Shown piece by piece: positions 46,045-54,953 of a stretch of 64,000 nucleotides of DNA (position 1 is the first letter of the stretch; each line of letters opens with the position of its first letter). The notes beneath the pieces were generated by a model. The model saw nothing but the letters and a program-made list of their open reading frames with translations. It did not search any database and was not told where the DNA came from. Position numbers and translations under genes: made by a program. The stretch is from FEN-1219 sp963713355 (lineage in GTDB: Bacteria > Pseudomonadota > Gammaproteobacteria > Steroidobacterales > Rariloculaceae): the NCBI GenBank assembly GCA_963713355.1, contig CAVQLK010000011.1, forward strand, positions 1,054,001-1,118,000, written 5' to 3'.

Positions 46045-47398
46045 TCAAATTTCGTTCTTGCGCTGGCGCCACCACGCGAGGCGCTCGGCGATCGTTTTCT
46101 CGTACCCGGCGTTGCCGGGCTCGTACCAACGCGTGCCGCGCAGCGTGTCCGGCAAGTATTCTTGGCCGGCCGCGTGCCCGTCCTCGGCATGGTCGTACCG
46201 ATAGCCTTCGCCGTAGCCGATCTCTTTCATCAGCTTCGTCGGCGCATTGCGGATGTGCAGCGGCACGGGCTCGGCAGGATGCTCGCGAGCGGCCGCGAGC
46301 GCCGCGCCCCACGCGCCGTAGACGCCGTTCGATTTCGGCGCCGTCGCGAGATAGACGATGGCCTCGGCGAGCGCGAGCTCGCCTTCGGGCGAGCCCAGGA
46401 AGTGATACGCATCCTTCGCCGCGAGCGCGACCGAAAGGCCGCGCGGATCGGCCAGGCCGATGTCTTCGACCGCCATCCGCACGACGCGCCGCGCGACGTA
46501 GAGCAGGTCTTCACCGCCTTCGACCATGCGCGCGAACCAATAGAGGGCAGCGTCGGGATCGCTGCCGCGAACCGATTTGTGGAGCGCCGAGATCAGGTTG
46601 TAGTGCTGCTCGCCGGTCTTGTCGTATTGCGCGATGCGCCGCTCGAGAACCGCCGCGACCTCGTCCGCAGTCGCGGGCGCCGCGGCGCGTTTCGCGCGCG
46701 CGAGATGGCCGAGCACGGCTTCCGTCGTGTTCAGCGCGCGGCGCGCGTCGCCGTCGGCGTGGCGCACGAGCAGCTCCGTCGCCTCGGGCGAGAGCGCAGG
46801 GACGTTGCCATCCTCGGCTGCGAGCTGCCGCTGCGCGCGCGCGACGATCGCCGCAAGCGCGTCGGGCCCGAGCGGCTCGAGCACGAACACGCGCAGGCGC
46901 GACAGGAGCGCGGAGTTCAGCTCGAACGACGGGTTCTCCGTCGTCGCGCCGACGAGCGTGATCACGCCGGCCTCGACGGACGGCAGGAACGCATCCTGCT
47001 GCGCGCGATTGAAGCGATGAATCTCGTCGCAGAACAGGATCGTGCCGCGTCCTTCGAGCTGGCGGCGTTGCTCGGCTTCGCGGATGATCTCGCGCACGCG
47101 CGGCACGCCTTCGGTCACGGCGCTGAACGTCACGAATTCCTTGTCGGTGTACCGCGCCAGCAGCCGCGCGAGCGTCGTCTTGCCGCAGCCTGGCGGCCCC
47201 CAGAGCACCATGCTCGAGATCGCGCCTTGCTCGATGGCTTCACGCAGCGGCTTGCCCGGGCCCTAGCAGCTTCTCCTGACCGAGGAAATCGTCGAACGAG
47301 TCGGGCCGCAGCCGATAGGCGAGCGGGGTCGCCGCAGGGTCCGCCGCCGGGACCGCGGCGGGGAAGAGCTCCAGCTCGTCGGGCACATTCCTGGGCAT
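46045..47398 (-). CDS. rarA: Replication-associated recombination protein A (RarA/MgsA), one frameshift
   Basis: An AAA+ clamp-loader-like ATPase acting at stalled forks, about 450 residues when repaired. ATG 47398 begins PRNVPDELELFP, then RLRPDSFDDFLGQEKLLGPG. The frame then breaks in GGGCCCGGGCAAG (plus strand 47255-47260): removing one G gives GKPLREAIEQGAISS and continues in the long frame. Seen there are Walker A GPPGCGKTT, Walker B ILFCDEIHRF, sensor 1 VGATTENPSFELN, and the C-terminal tetramerisation region ending in RQRKNEI. The clean homopolymer indel in a housekeeping gene suggests a sequencing error. Confidence 0.88.
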
Positions 47399-47477
47399 AA
47401 CGAGGCATTCTACTGGTTACGGGCGGCGTGACGCCTTCCCGGTCGCTTCCGCGGCCTGGTTTGTTACACTCGATCCC

Positions 47478-49388
47478 ATGATCGGAATCGGTACGGCCCG
47501 AGCCTCTCGGCGGATCGCCGCTGCGGTCGCAGTCGCGGTTGCGGTTTTCTGCGTCGCCGGCACGGCCGCGGCCCAAGAGGAGCGCGAGACCCGCAAAGCC
47601 GCCCTACACGGCAAGCATTGGGTCGCGATCGCCGGCAAGCCTCTGGCCGCGACGGCCGGGGCGCTGACTTTTTCGCGCGGCGGTAACGCCGTCGATGCGG
47701 CCTGCGCCATGCTGGCCGCGTCCGCGACGATGTGGGACACGCTTTCGTGGGGCGGCGAGACCCAGGCGCTGATCTTCGATCCGCGCAGCGGCAACGTGCG
47801 CGCGATCAACGCGCTCGGCGTCGCTCCTACGGGCGCGACGCCGGAGTTCTTCCACGAGCGCGGGCTGCGCGGGCCCCCCGAGTACGGCCCGCTCGCCGCG
47901 GTGACGCCGGGGACGCCGGGTGGCTTGCTCGTCATGCTCGCGCAGTTCGGCACGCTGAGCCTGGAAGAGGTGCTCGAGCCGGCGATGCAGATGGCGGCCG
48001 GCTATCCGATCGAGCAAACGCAGACGGCGAACATCGAGGCCAGCAAGGAGCTGCTCGTTCGCTGGGACTCGGCGCGGCGCATCATGCTGCCGAACTACGA
48101 CCCGAAGCGCCCGCAGGATTGGGCGGCGCCGCTGCCGGGCCAGATCTTCGAGCAGCCGGAGTTGCTCGCGACGCTGACGAAGCTCGTCGACGCCGAGCGC
48201 GAAGCGCTGAAAGCCGGGAAGAGCCGCGAGCAGGCGATCCTGGCGGCCTACGAGCGCTTCTATCGCGGCGACATCGCGCGCGAGATCGTGGCCGAGACGC
48301 AAGCGGCCGGCGGCTTGATCACGATGGAGGACCTCGACCGCTGGCAGGTCTACGTCGAGGATCCCGCCGTCACGAATTACAAAGGCATCGACGTCTACAA
48401 GCTGAACCACTGGGTGCAAGGCCCTGTGATGCTGCAGACGTTGAACCTGCTCGAGAACGTCGATCTGCGCTCGATGGGCTACAACAGCGCGCGCTACATC
48501 CACACGCTCTATCAAGCGATGAACCTGGCGTTCGCCGATCGCGATTTCTATTACGGCGACCCGTACGTGCCGCCCGTCGAGCCGATCAAGGGCTTGCTGT
48601 CGAAGGAATACGCGCGCAAACGTTTCGCCGAGATCAACTGGGAGCAGAACGATCCGTTGGTGCGACCCGGCGATCCCTATCCGTTCCAAAGCGCGACGAA
48701 TCCGTATCGAGGGTTGCTAGACGATTGGCGGCCGCGCATTGCGGAACGGCGTCGTTCCGCGGCGAACGAAACCGAGCACGAGCTCACGCACGACGAGGCG
48801 TTTCTTGCCGGCACTACGTCGCTGCAAGCGGCCGACGCCGAGGGCTGGGTCGTATCGATCACGCCGAGCGGCGGCTGGGTGCCGGCATTCATTCCGGGCA
48901 ACACGGGCGTCGGCTTGTCGCAGCGCATGCAGAGTTTCGTGCTCGATCCCGCGCTCAATCCGTACAACGTGCTGGCGCCCGGCAAGCGGCCGCGCGCCAC
49001 GCTCTCCCCGAGCATCGCGTTGCGCGACGGCAAGCCGTTCCTCTCGTCCGCCGTGCAAGGCGGCGATGCGCAGGATCAAAATTTGCTGCAATTCTTCCTC
49101 AACGTCGTCGAGTTCAAGATGAGCGTGCAGCAAGCCGCCGAAGCCGCGAACGTCAACAGTTACCAGATGCAGAATTCGTTCGGCGATCACACGTCGGAGC
49201 CCGGCCGCCTCGTCGTGCGCAACGACACGCCGGCCTGGGTCAAGGCCGAGCTCGGCCGCATGGGTTATCGCCTCGAAGGCTGGGATCGCACCTCCGGCCC
49301 GATCAACGCGATCTTCATCGATCACGCCAACGGCTCGCTGTGGGGCGGGTCGAGCGACTTCGGCGAGGATTACGGCATCGCCTGGTAG
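47478..49388 (+). CDS. Gamma-glutamyltransferase family protein (Ntn hydrolase)
   Basis: A 636-residue exported member of the GGT family. Signal peptide RRIAAAVAVAVAVFCVAGTAAA. The large-subunit part has FSRGGNAVDAACAMLAA and WDTLSWGGETQALIFDP. Autocleavage would occur before Thr446 in LAGTTSLQAADAEG; the classical enzyme reads TTHxSVxD, so the His after the Thr pair is Ser here and the +4/+5 residues also differ. The small-subunit part has MQSFVLDPALNPYN, GKRPRATLSPSI and VQGGDAQDQNLLQFFLNV. Substrate may differ from glutathione. It is divergent from rarA with a 79 bp gap. Confidence 0.85.
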   Translation: MIGIGTARASRRIAAAVAVAVAVFCVAGTAAAQEERETRKAALHGKHWVAIAGKPLAATAGALTFSRGGNAVDAACAMLAASATMWDTLSWGGETQALIFDPRSGNVRAINALGVAPTGATPEFFHERGLRGPPEYGPLAAVTPGTPGGLLVMLAQFGTLSLEEVLEPAMQMAAGYPIEQTQTANIEASKELLVRWDSARRIMLPNYDPKRPQDWAAPLPGQIFEQPELLATLTKLVDAEREALKAGKSREQAILAAYERFYRGDIAREIVAETQAAGGLITMEDLDRWQVYVEDPAVTNYKGIDVYKLNHWVQGPVMLQTLNLLENVDLRSMGYNSARYIHTLYQAMNLAFADRDFYYGDPYVPPVEPIKGLLSKEYARKRFAEINWEQNDPLVRPGDPYPFQSATNPYRGLLDDWRPRIAERRRSAANETEHELTHDEAFLAGTTSLQAADAEGWVVSITPSGGWVPAFIPGNTGVGLSQRMQSFVLDPALNPYNVLAPGKRPRATLSPSIALRDGKPFLSSAVQGGDAQDQNLLQFFLNVVEFKMSVQQAAEAANVNSYQMQNSFGDHTSEPGRLVVRNDTPAWVKAELGRMGYRLEGWDRTSGPINAIFIDHANGSLWGGSSDFGEDYGIAW

Positions 49389-49475
49389 CCGGCTCGCGCT
49401 CCGCGCAACTCCCTCAGATCCGGCGCGCTCAAGTACAATCGCGGCGTTTCGCGCACGGCGCGGCCAGGGGGGTCG

Positions 49476-49952
49476 ATGGCGTTCTTGGAGTGGCTGCAAG
49501 GCACTTGGGTCGGGCTGCTCGTCGCCGAGTCGCTGTGGGGCTACCCGCTGCTCGAGACGATCCATTCGCTCGGCATGGCCATGCTGATCGGCTCCCTCGG
49601 TCTCATCAATCTGCGCGTGCTCGGCGTGAAACGCGACTTACCGCTGCTCGGCATGCGCCAATTGTTGCCGCTCGCGTGGGCCGGCTTCACGTTGAACGCC
49701 ATCAGCGGCGCGCTGCTGTTCACGTCGGACGCGGTGTATTTCTTCGAGAGCTATACGTTCCGCATCAAGATGGTCGTGATCGTCCTCGGCGGGATCAATG
49801 CAGCGCTGCTCGGGCAGCGAGTTTTTCGCGAGGCGGCGGCCGGCGCGCCGGCGCCCCCGCCGACCGCGGGGACGAAGTGGATCGCAGCGACGTCGCTCGT
49901 CTTCTGGCTCGGCGCCGTCTGTGCGGGCCGGCTCATCGCTTATACGCCGTGA
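49476..49952 (+). CDS. DUF6644-like four-helix membrane protein (copy 1)
   Basis: A 158-residue membrane protein. Helices: LLETIHSLGMAMLIGSLGLIN, LLPLAWAGFTLNAISGALLF, IKMVVIVLGGINAALLG and WIAATSLVFWLGAVCAGRLIAY. Conserved His in ETIHSLGM and the pattern INLRVLGVKRDLPL recur in the next gene, showing a tandem duplication. ATG 49476 follows AGGGGGGTCG. Members resemble small haem-binding or electron-transfer membrane proteins, but no function is known. Confidence 0.75.
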   Translation: MAFLEWLQGTWVGLLVAESLWGYPLLETIHSLGMAMLIGSLGLINLRVLGVKRDLPLLGMRQLLPLAWAGFTLNAISGALLFTSDAVYFFESYTFRIKMVVIVLGGINAALLGQRVFREAAAGAPAPPPTAGTKWIAATSLVFWLGAVCAGRLIAYTP

Positions 49953-50007
49953 CCTACGTCGCCGCGGACAAGCGCCTCACTCGCTAACGCGCGAAGGGAT
50001 CAGGTCG

Positions 50008-50481
50008 ATGGAGTTTCTGGTCTGGTTGGAGAACACAGGTATAGCGAACGCGATCCGCACGATCCCCTGGCTGTATCCGACGTTCGAGACCGGTCACTAC
50101 CTCGGGCTGTCGCTGCTCGTCGGCGGTATCCTGCTCATCGACTTGCGCGTGCTCGGAATGGCGCGAGCGCTGCCGCTCAAGGGCATGATTGGGCTGCTGC
50201 CGTTCGTCTGGGCGGGCTTCATCATCAACGTGCTGACGGGATCGATGCTGTTCATCTACGGCGCGACGAACTTCGGCACGAACAGCGCGTTTCTCCTGAA
50301 GATGGGGTTCATGGTGCTCGCGGGCCTTAACGCGCTCGCGTTCGACGTCTCGGTTCGCCGCTCGGGCGGGCAATGGGTCGCCGCCGATCGTCCGCCGGCG
50401 CTCGTCAAAGGCTTCGCGACGCTGTCGCTCGTCTTCTGGATCTGCGTCGTGACCACGGGCCGGTGGATGGCCTATCTCTAG
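50008..50481 (+). CDS. DUF6644-like four-helix membrane protein (copy 2)
   Basis: A 157-residue paralogue of the preceding gene, 55 bp downstream. It aligns end to end: PTFETGHYLGLSLLVGGILLID with LLETIHSLGMAMLIGSLGLIN, IDLRVLGMARALPLKGM with INLRVLGVKRDLPLLGM, VWAGFIINVLTGSMLFI with AWAGFTLNAISGALLFT, and a final SLVFWICVVTTGRWMAYL. The His in the first helix is retained. The two copies have clearly diverged, which suggests a functional pair (heterodimer) rather than a recent copy. Confidence 0.75.
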   Translation: MEFLVWLENTGIANAIRTIPWLYPTFETGHYLGLSLLVGGILLIDLRVLGMARALPLKGMIGLLPFVWAGFIINVLTGSMLFIYGATNFGTNSAFLLKMGFMVLAGLNALAFDVSVRRSGGQWVAADRPPALVKGFATLSLVFWICVVTTGRWMAYL

Positions 50482-50497
50482 CCCGCCGTAGGCTTTT

Positions 50498-51403
50498 ATG
50501 AGCGATTCGGCGGCTCGCGGCCCGCGTTACACGCTCCACGACGGGTTTCGGATGCCGATGGGTTTCCCCGTCGCAAGCTTCGAGTCCGGACAGCGCTATC
50601 GCGCGTCACCAGGCGATCTCTTCGTCGTCTCGTATCCGAAGTGCGGCACGACGTGGACGCAGTACATCGTGTACTTGCTCGAGCATGAAGGCCGCCCGCT
50701 CGCGGCAAGCCAGCGGCTCGACGATGTGTTTCCGCACCTCGAGGAAGTCGGCGAAGCCGCTGTGCGCGGTTTGCGCGAGCCGCGGCTCGTCAAGACGCAC
50801 CTGCCTTTCTCGCGCACGCCTTGGAGCGCGCAGGCGAAATACATCTACGTTGCGCGCAATCCATTCGACTGCGCCGTCTCGTTCTACCATCACACGCGCG
50901 GCTTCGAGAGGCATTACGATTTCGCGGCAGGGTCCTGGGACACGTTCTTCGAGTGCTTCGTGCGAGGAGAGGTTGATTTCGGCGATTACTTCGACAATCT
51001 CCTGTCGTGGTGGCCGCGGCGGTCGGAGCACAACGTGCTGTTTCTGACGTACGAGCGGATGCTCGAGGCGCCGGCGGCAGCCGTGCAGAGGATCGGCGAG
51101 TTTCGGGGAGGCCGGGCCGCCGAGCTCGCGCGCGACGCGCGGCGCCTCGAGGGCGTCGTGCGCGCCAGCGGTTTCGAGCAGATGCGCCGCGGCCAAGAGC
51201 GCTGGTCGAGCGCTCGCTCCGCCGAAATGCCGGCGTTCGTGCGCAAGGGAGTCGCCGGCGATTGGCGCAATCACTTCTCGGCCGAACAGGCGCTGAGGCT
51301 CGCCGAAAAAATTCGCGCACACGCGGCCGGGACGGCGATCGAGGACCTGTGGCCCGGCCTCGTTGCAAACGCGCTAGAGTGGAGTCTCAGGGAGAAACCA
51401 TGA
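50498..51403 (+). CDS. PAPS-dependent sulfotransferase
   Basis: A 301-residue cytosolic-type sulfotransferase. The 5'-phosphosulfate loop is YPKCGTTWTQYIVYLL, the catalytic His is in KTHLPFSR, the 3'-phosphate site is YVARNPFDCAVSFYHH, and RKGVAGDWRNHFS is the C-terminal GxxGxxK-like motif. These match eukaryotic-style SULT proteins more than bacterial Stf0. It would transfer sulfate from PAPS to a small hydroxyl or amine acceptor; no acceptor is indicated nearby. The stop overlaps the DUF1244 start (ATGA). Confidence 0.88.
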   Translation: MSDSAARGPRYTLHDGFRMPMGFPVASFESGQRYRASPGDLFVVSYPKCGTTWTQYIVYLLEHEGRPLAASQRLDDVFPHLEEVGEAAVRGLREPRLVKTHLPFSRTPWSAQAKYIYVARNPFDCAVSFYHHTRGFERHYDFAAGSWDTFFECFVRGEVDFGDYFDNLLSWWPRRSEHNVLFLTYERMLEAPAAAVQRIGEFRGGRAAELARDARRLEGVVRASGFEQMRRGQERWSSARSAEMPAFVRKGVAGDWRNHFSAEQALRLAEKIRAHAAGTAIEDLWPGLVANALEWSLREKP

Positions 51404-51732
51404 CCACGAAGCTGACGGAACGCCAGGAGATCGAGCTCGAGGCCGCCGTGCTGCGGCGCCTGCTGCGCCACTTCGACGAGCACAAGGAAGTGCAAAACAT
51501 CGAGCTCATGACGCTAGCGGGCTTCTGCCGCAACTGCTTGAGCAAGTGGTTCGTCGAAGCAGCCAAGGAGCGGAATCTCGACGTCGATCTCGACAGCGCG
51601 CGCGAGAAGATTTACGGCATGCCGTACTCGCAATGGAAGGACCGCTATCAGCCGCCGGCGACGGAAGAGCAGCTCGCTCGCCTGGCCGCGGCCGAAAAAG
51701 CGAAGGCCGAGAAGGCCAAACCCGCGAAGTAG
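51400..51732 (+). CDS. DUF1244 family protein
   Basis: A 110-residue soluble helical protein. The core LEAAVLRRLLRHFDEHKEVQNIELMTLAGFCRNCLSKW and MPYSQWKDRYQ define DUF1244; the CRNC pair is invariant in the family. The tail is Ala/Lys/Glu-rich. ATG 51400 overlaps the sulfotransferase stop. Role unknown; widespread single-copy gene in proteobacteria. Confidence 0.88.
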   Translation: MTTKLTERQEIELEAAVLRRLLRHFDEHKEVQNIELMTLAGFCRNCLSKWFVEAAKERNLDVDLDSAREKIYGMPYSQWKDRYQPPATEEQLARLAAAEKAKAEKAKPAK

Positions 51733-51756
51733 CGCGGCAGTAGCGCCGAAGCAGGA

Positions 51757-52758
51757 CTAATAGCGCCGCTGGATCGCGAACTGCGCGAGCTCGATGAGCC
51801 CGTCGCGGAACCTCGACGGCGGCACAGGGTCGAGCGCCGCGATTGCGAGCTCGACTTCCGCGCGAGCGCGCTCGGCCGTATACCGCAATCCGCCCGACGT
51901 CTCGATCGCGAGCTGGATCGAGGTCAGGTTGCGGGTTCCGCCGGTTTCGATCGCTTCGCGAATCATGTGCCGCTCGGCCGCGCTGCCATGGGCGAGAGCG
52001 TAGATCAGCGGCAGCGTCGGTTTGCCCTCGGCGAGATCGTCGCCGATGTTCTTGCCGAGCTCCTCGGGTTTCGCGTCATAGTCGAGCGCGTCGTCGACGA
52101 GCTGGAACGCTTGGCCGAGGTGCCGGCCGTAGGTCGCAAGCGCCTGCTCGACCTCGTCGCTCTGCTTCGTGAGGATGGCGCCGATCCGCGTGCCGGCTTC
52201 GAACAGCTTCGCCGTCTTGCGGTAGATGACTTCCATGTAATCGGCTTCACCGACGTCGGGGTTGTTGCAGTTCATGAGCTGCAGCACCTCGCCCTCGGCG
52301 ATCGTGTTCGTCGCGTTCGCGAGCACGTCCAAGATCCGCATTTCCTCGAGCTCGACCATCATCTGGAACGAGCGCGAATACAGAAAATCGCCGACGAGCA
52401 CGCTCGCTTGGTTGCCGAATACGGCATTCGCGGTTTGCTGGCCGCGGCGCAGGCCGGAGCTATCGACAACGTCGTCGTGGAGCAGCGTCGCCGTATGGAT
52501 GAACTCGATGATGGCAGCGGCCGCGACGTGATCCTGGCTGCGCTTGGAGTCGCATGCCCGAGCCGCGAGCAATACAGCCAACGGCCGTAGGCGCTTGCCG
52601 CCATTGTGAATGATGTGGTGCGCGACTTGGTTCACGAGCGCCACGTCGCTGCCGAGCCGCCGCACGATCATCCGATTGACGTCGGCCCAATCCTCGGCGA
52701 CCAGCGCGCGCAAGCCTTCGAGCGACGGAGCAGCAGAATCCGGTTCAGCCAACGCCAT
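51757..52758 (-). CDS. ispB: Octaprenyl (polyprenyl) diphosphate synthase
   Basis: A trans-polyprenyl synthase of about 333 residues that makes the ubiquinone side chain. First Asp-rich motif LLHDDVVD, second LVDDALDYD; GGKRLRPLAVLLAAR precedes the first. Length and motifs fit the long-chain group. ATG 52758 (MALAEPD) gives the usual N-terminus; in-frame ATGs at 52776 and 52788 follow a G-rich stretch and cannot be excluded. It is divergent from rplU, the standard gammaproteobacterial arrangement. Confidence 0.92.
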   Translation of the reverse strand: MALAEPDSAAPSLEGLRALVAEDWADVNRMIVRRLGSDVALVNQVAHHIIHNGGKRLRPLAVLLAARACDSKRSQDHVAAAAIIEFIHTATLLHDDVVDSSGLRRGQQTANAVFGNQASVLVGDFLYSRSFQMMVELEEMRILDVLANATNTIAEGEVLQLMNCNNPDVGEADYMEVIYRKTAKLFEAGTRIGAILTKQSDEVEQALATYGRHLGQAFQLVDDALDYDAKPEELGKNIGDDLAEGKPTLPLIYALAHGSAAERHMIREAIETGGTRNLTSIQLAIETSGGLRYTAERARAEVELAIAALDPVPPSRFRDGLIELAQFAIQRRY

Positions 52759-52867
52759 ACCCAAATTTTGCCTCATCCCCCCTCCCATAGCGAACCGCAG
52801 AAACGCCCCACCCCGGACCCTCTTTGCGCGCCGTCGCTAGGCAGCGCGACCGCGAAGCAAGCGTTCG

Positions 52868-52896
52868 TTGACCCATCCAGCCCAAGTCACTAGAAT
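52868..52896 (+). promoter_or_regulatory. Sigma-70-type promoter of rplU-rpmA
   Basis: TTGACC at 52868-52873, a 17 bp spacer and TAGAAT at 52891-52896. This is 52 bp upstream of the rplU GTG start and is one of the best promoter matches seen in the window. Confidence 0.7.
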
Positions 52897-52947
52897 TGCC
52901 AGCCTTTCTGCGGGCCAAGCGCCCGATTCGTTTCAGGAGTACCCGTC

Positions 52948-53262
52948 GTGTATGCCGTTTTCCGTACTGGCGGTAAGCAATACCGCGCCCGTCAGGGCGA
53001 GCGCGTTCGTATCGAGCGCCTCGAGGCTGCCGTCGGCGATGCCGTCGCGTTCGAAGAGGTCTTGCTCGTCGGCGAAGGCGCGAAGGTCAAGGTCGGCGCA
53101 CCACTCGTGAGCGGCGGCAAGGTCGATGCCAAGGTCATCTCGCAGGGCCGCGACGACAAGATCATGATCATCAAGTTCAGGCGCCGTAAGCACTACAAGC
53201 GCGTTCAAGGTCATCGCCAGGCGTTCACCGAGGTCGAGATCACGGGAATCAGCGGCGCCTAA
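52948..53262 (+). CDS. rplU: 50S ribosomal protein L21
   Basis: A 104-residue L21 protein that binds 23S rRNA. Starts with GTG 52948 behind CAGGAGT (YAVFRTGGKQYRARQGERVR). The conserved C-terminal HYKRVQGHRQAFTEVEITGI is present. Followed 18 bp later by rpmA in the same operon. Confidence 0.98.
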   Translation: MYAVFRTGGKQYRARQGERVRIERLEAAVGDAVAFEEVLLVGEGAKVKVGAPLVSGGKVDAKVISQGRDDKIMIIKFRRRKHYKRVQGHRQAFTEVEITGISGA

Positions 53263-53280
53263 AGGCTAAGGAGAAGCGAC

Positions 53281-53538
53281 ATGGCACACAAGAAAGCAGG
53301 CGGCAGCACCCGGAACGGCCGCGATTCGGAGTCGAAACGACTCGGCGTCAAGCGTTTCGGCGGCGAGCAGGTGATCGCCGGCAACATCATCATTCGGCAA
53401 CGCGGCACGCAGTACCATGCCGGCGCCAACGTCCGCATGGGCCGCGATCACACGCTGTATGCGGGCATTGCGGGGCGAGTGGCGTTCGGCGTCAAGGGCG
53501 TCGAGAGTCGTCGCGTCGTCAGCGTGATCGCCGACTGA
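53281..53538 (+). CDS. rpmA: 50S ribosomal protein L27
   Basis: An 85-residue L27, whose N-terminal tail reaches the peptidyl transferase centre. MAHKKAGGSTRNGRDSESKR and GNIIIRQRGTQYHAG are diagnostic. The N-terminus starts directly at the mature sequence (no Firmicutes-type extension). AAGGAG precedes the ATG. A clear terminator follows 27 bp later. Confidence 0.98.
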   Translation: MAHKKAGGSTRNGRDSESKRLGVKRFGGEQVIAGNIIIRQRGTQYHAGANVRMGRDHTLYAGIAGRVAFGVKGVESRRVVSVIAD

Positions 53539-53565
53539 CGTCGGCGACGCCGTTGGTCCAACGAT

Positions 53566-53590
53566 AAGCCCCGCAGTGCGGGGCTTTTTC
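53566..53590 (+). terminator. Intrinsic terminator after rpmA
   Basis: A 9 bp stem AAGCCCCGC / GCGGGGCTT with an AGT loop, followed by TTTC. It ends the rplU-rpmA transcript ahead of obgE, which starts at 53616 and so needs read-through or its own promoter. Confidence 0.85.
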
Positions 53591-53615
53591 GTTTCTAGTC
53601 GCTAGCGCCGCTCCT

Positions 53616-54668
53616 ATGAAATTCATCGATGAAGCCGAAGTTCGCGTCGAGGCCGGGGCCGGCGGGCGCGGCTGCGTCAGCTTTCGCCGCGAGAAATTCG
53701 TGCCGCGCGGCGGGCCCGACGGCGGCGACGGCGGCGACGGCGGCAGCGTCTATCTCGTTGCGCGCGAGGGCGTCAACACACTCGCGGATTTCCGCGTGAA
53801 GCGCCGGTTCCGCGCCGAGAGCGGCCGCGGCGGCTCGGGCAAGGACATGGCCGGCGCGGCGGGCGCGGATCTGTACGTCGAAGTCGCCAAGGGCACCGAA
53901 GTTCACGATCTCGACACCGGCGAGAAGCTCGGCGATCTCACCCGCGACGGCGATCAGCTACTCGTCGCGAAGGGCGGGCAGGGCGGCCGAGGCAACACGC
54001 GCTTCAAGACGAGCGTGAACCGCGCGCCGCGGCAATTCGACGTCGGCGAGCCCGGCGAGACCAGGCGGCTCAAGCTCGCGTTGAAGCTGCTCGCGGACGT
54101 CGGCTTGCTCGGGGCGCCGAACGCCGGCAAATCGACGCTGACGCGCGCGCTATCGGCTGCGCGCCCCAAGGTCGCCGATTACCCGTTCACGACGCTGCAT
54201 CCGCAGCTCGGTGTCGTGCGCGTCGACACCGACCGCAGCTTCGTGATCGCGGACATCCCGGGGCTCATCGAGGGCGCCGCGCAAGGCGCTGGTCTCGGGA
54301 TTCAGTTCCTCAAGCATCTCGAGCGGACGCGGCTGCTGCTGCACATCGTCGATGCGTGCGCCGAGCTCTCGGGCGGAGACGTCGTGTCGAGCTATCGCGC
54401 CGTCGAGGGCGAGCTCGGCCAGTATTCGGACGCCTTGGCGGATCGGCCGCGCTGGCTCGTGCTCAACAAGCTCGATCTCTTGCCCGCGGAGCAGCGCAAG
54501 AAGCGAACCGCGGCGATCGTCAAGAATTTGAAATGGAAAGGGCCCGTATACGGCATCAGCGCGCTGACGGCCGAAGGCACGAAGCGCCTCGCGCAGGACG
54601 TGATGTCGTACTTGGAAGGGCAGCGCGATGCCGCCGAGACGGCGGAGCCGTCAGGGCATGGCGCGTAG
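53616..54668 (+). CDS. obgE: Obg-family GTPase (ObgE/CgtA)
   Basis: A 350-residue GTPase involved in 50S maturation and stress control. The N-terminal glycine-rich Obg fold (MKFIDEAEVRVEAGAGG, RGGPDGGDGGDGGSVYL) is followed by a G domain with G1 GAPNAGKSTL, G3 DIPGLIEGA and G4 LNKLDLL. The C-terminus is short and lacks the long acidic tail of E. coli. The last 18 bp overlap the convergent rpsT gene. Confidence 0.97.
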   Translation: MKFIDEAEVRVEAGAGGRGCVSFRREKFVPRGGPDGGDGGDGGSVYLVAREGVNTLADFRVKRRFRAESGRGGSGKDMAGAAGADLYVEVAKGTEVHDLDTGEKLGDLTRDGDQLLVAKGGQGGRGNTRFKTSVNRAPRQFDVGEPGETRRLKLALKLLADVGLLGAPNAGKSTLTRALSAARPKVADYPFTTLHPQLGVVRVDTDRSFVIADIPGLIEGAAQGAGLGIQFLKHLERTRLLLHIVDACAELSGGDVVSSYRAVEGELGQYSDALADRPRWLVLNKLDLLPAEQRKKRTAAIVKNLKWKGPVYGISALTAEGTKRLAQDVMSYLEGQRDAAETAEPSGHGA

Positions 54669-54914
54669 CCGCGAATTCAGCTGGCTCTTGTAGTGCGCGG
54701 CGCGATGCTTCGGCAGGATGCCTTTCGTGGCCATGCGGTCGATCTGCGGCACGACAGCGGCGAATTCCGCCTTGGCGGTTTCCTTGTTGCCGGCCTCGAT
54801 GGCCTTCATGACTCTGCGGACCGCCGTGCGGACGCTCGAGCGCAACGTAACATTGTGCGCGCGGCGTTTGACGGCCTGACGAGCGCGCTTCTTTGCGGAT
54901 TGAATGTTGGCCAA
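54651..54914 (-). CDS. rpsT: 30S ribosomal protein S20 (TTG start)
   Basis: An 87-residue S20. ANIQSAKKRARQAVKRRAHN directly follows a TTG start at 54914, and no ATG or GTG is available in the right place. E. coli rpsT also uses UUG, where it is tied to translational autoregulation by S20, so the rare start is probably conserved for control. It has a good promoter upstream and is divergent from murJ. Confidence 0.96.
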   Translation of the reverse strand: MANIQSAKKRARQAVKRRAHNVTLRSSVRTAVRRVMKAIEAGNKETAKAEFAAVVPQIDRMATKGILPKHRAAHYKSQLNSRLRAMP

Positions 54915-54953
54915 GAGGGGTTCCGTGTGGGGGCAAGCCCCGAAAAGGCGGCT

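Noticed and set aside
47732..49987. 751-codon ORF over the GGT gene and the first DUF6644-like gene
   Set aside because: Different frame from two well-supported genes and no domain content.
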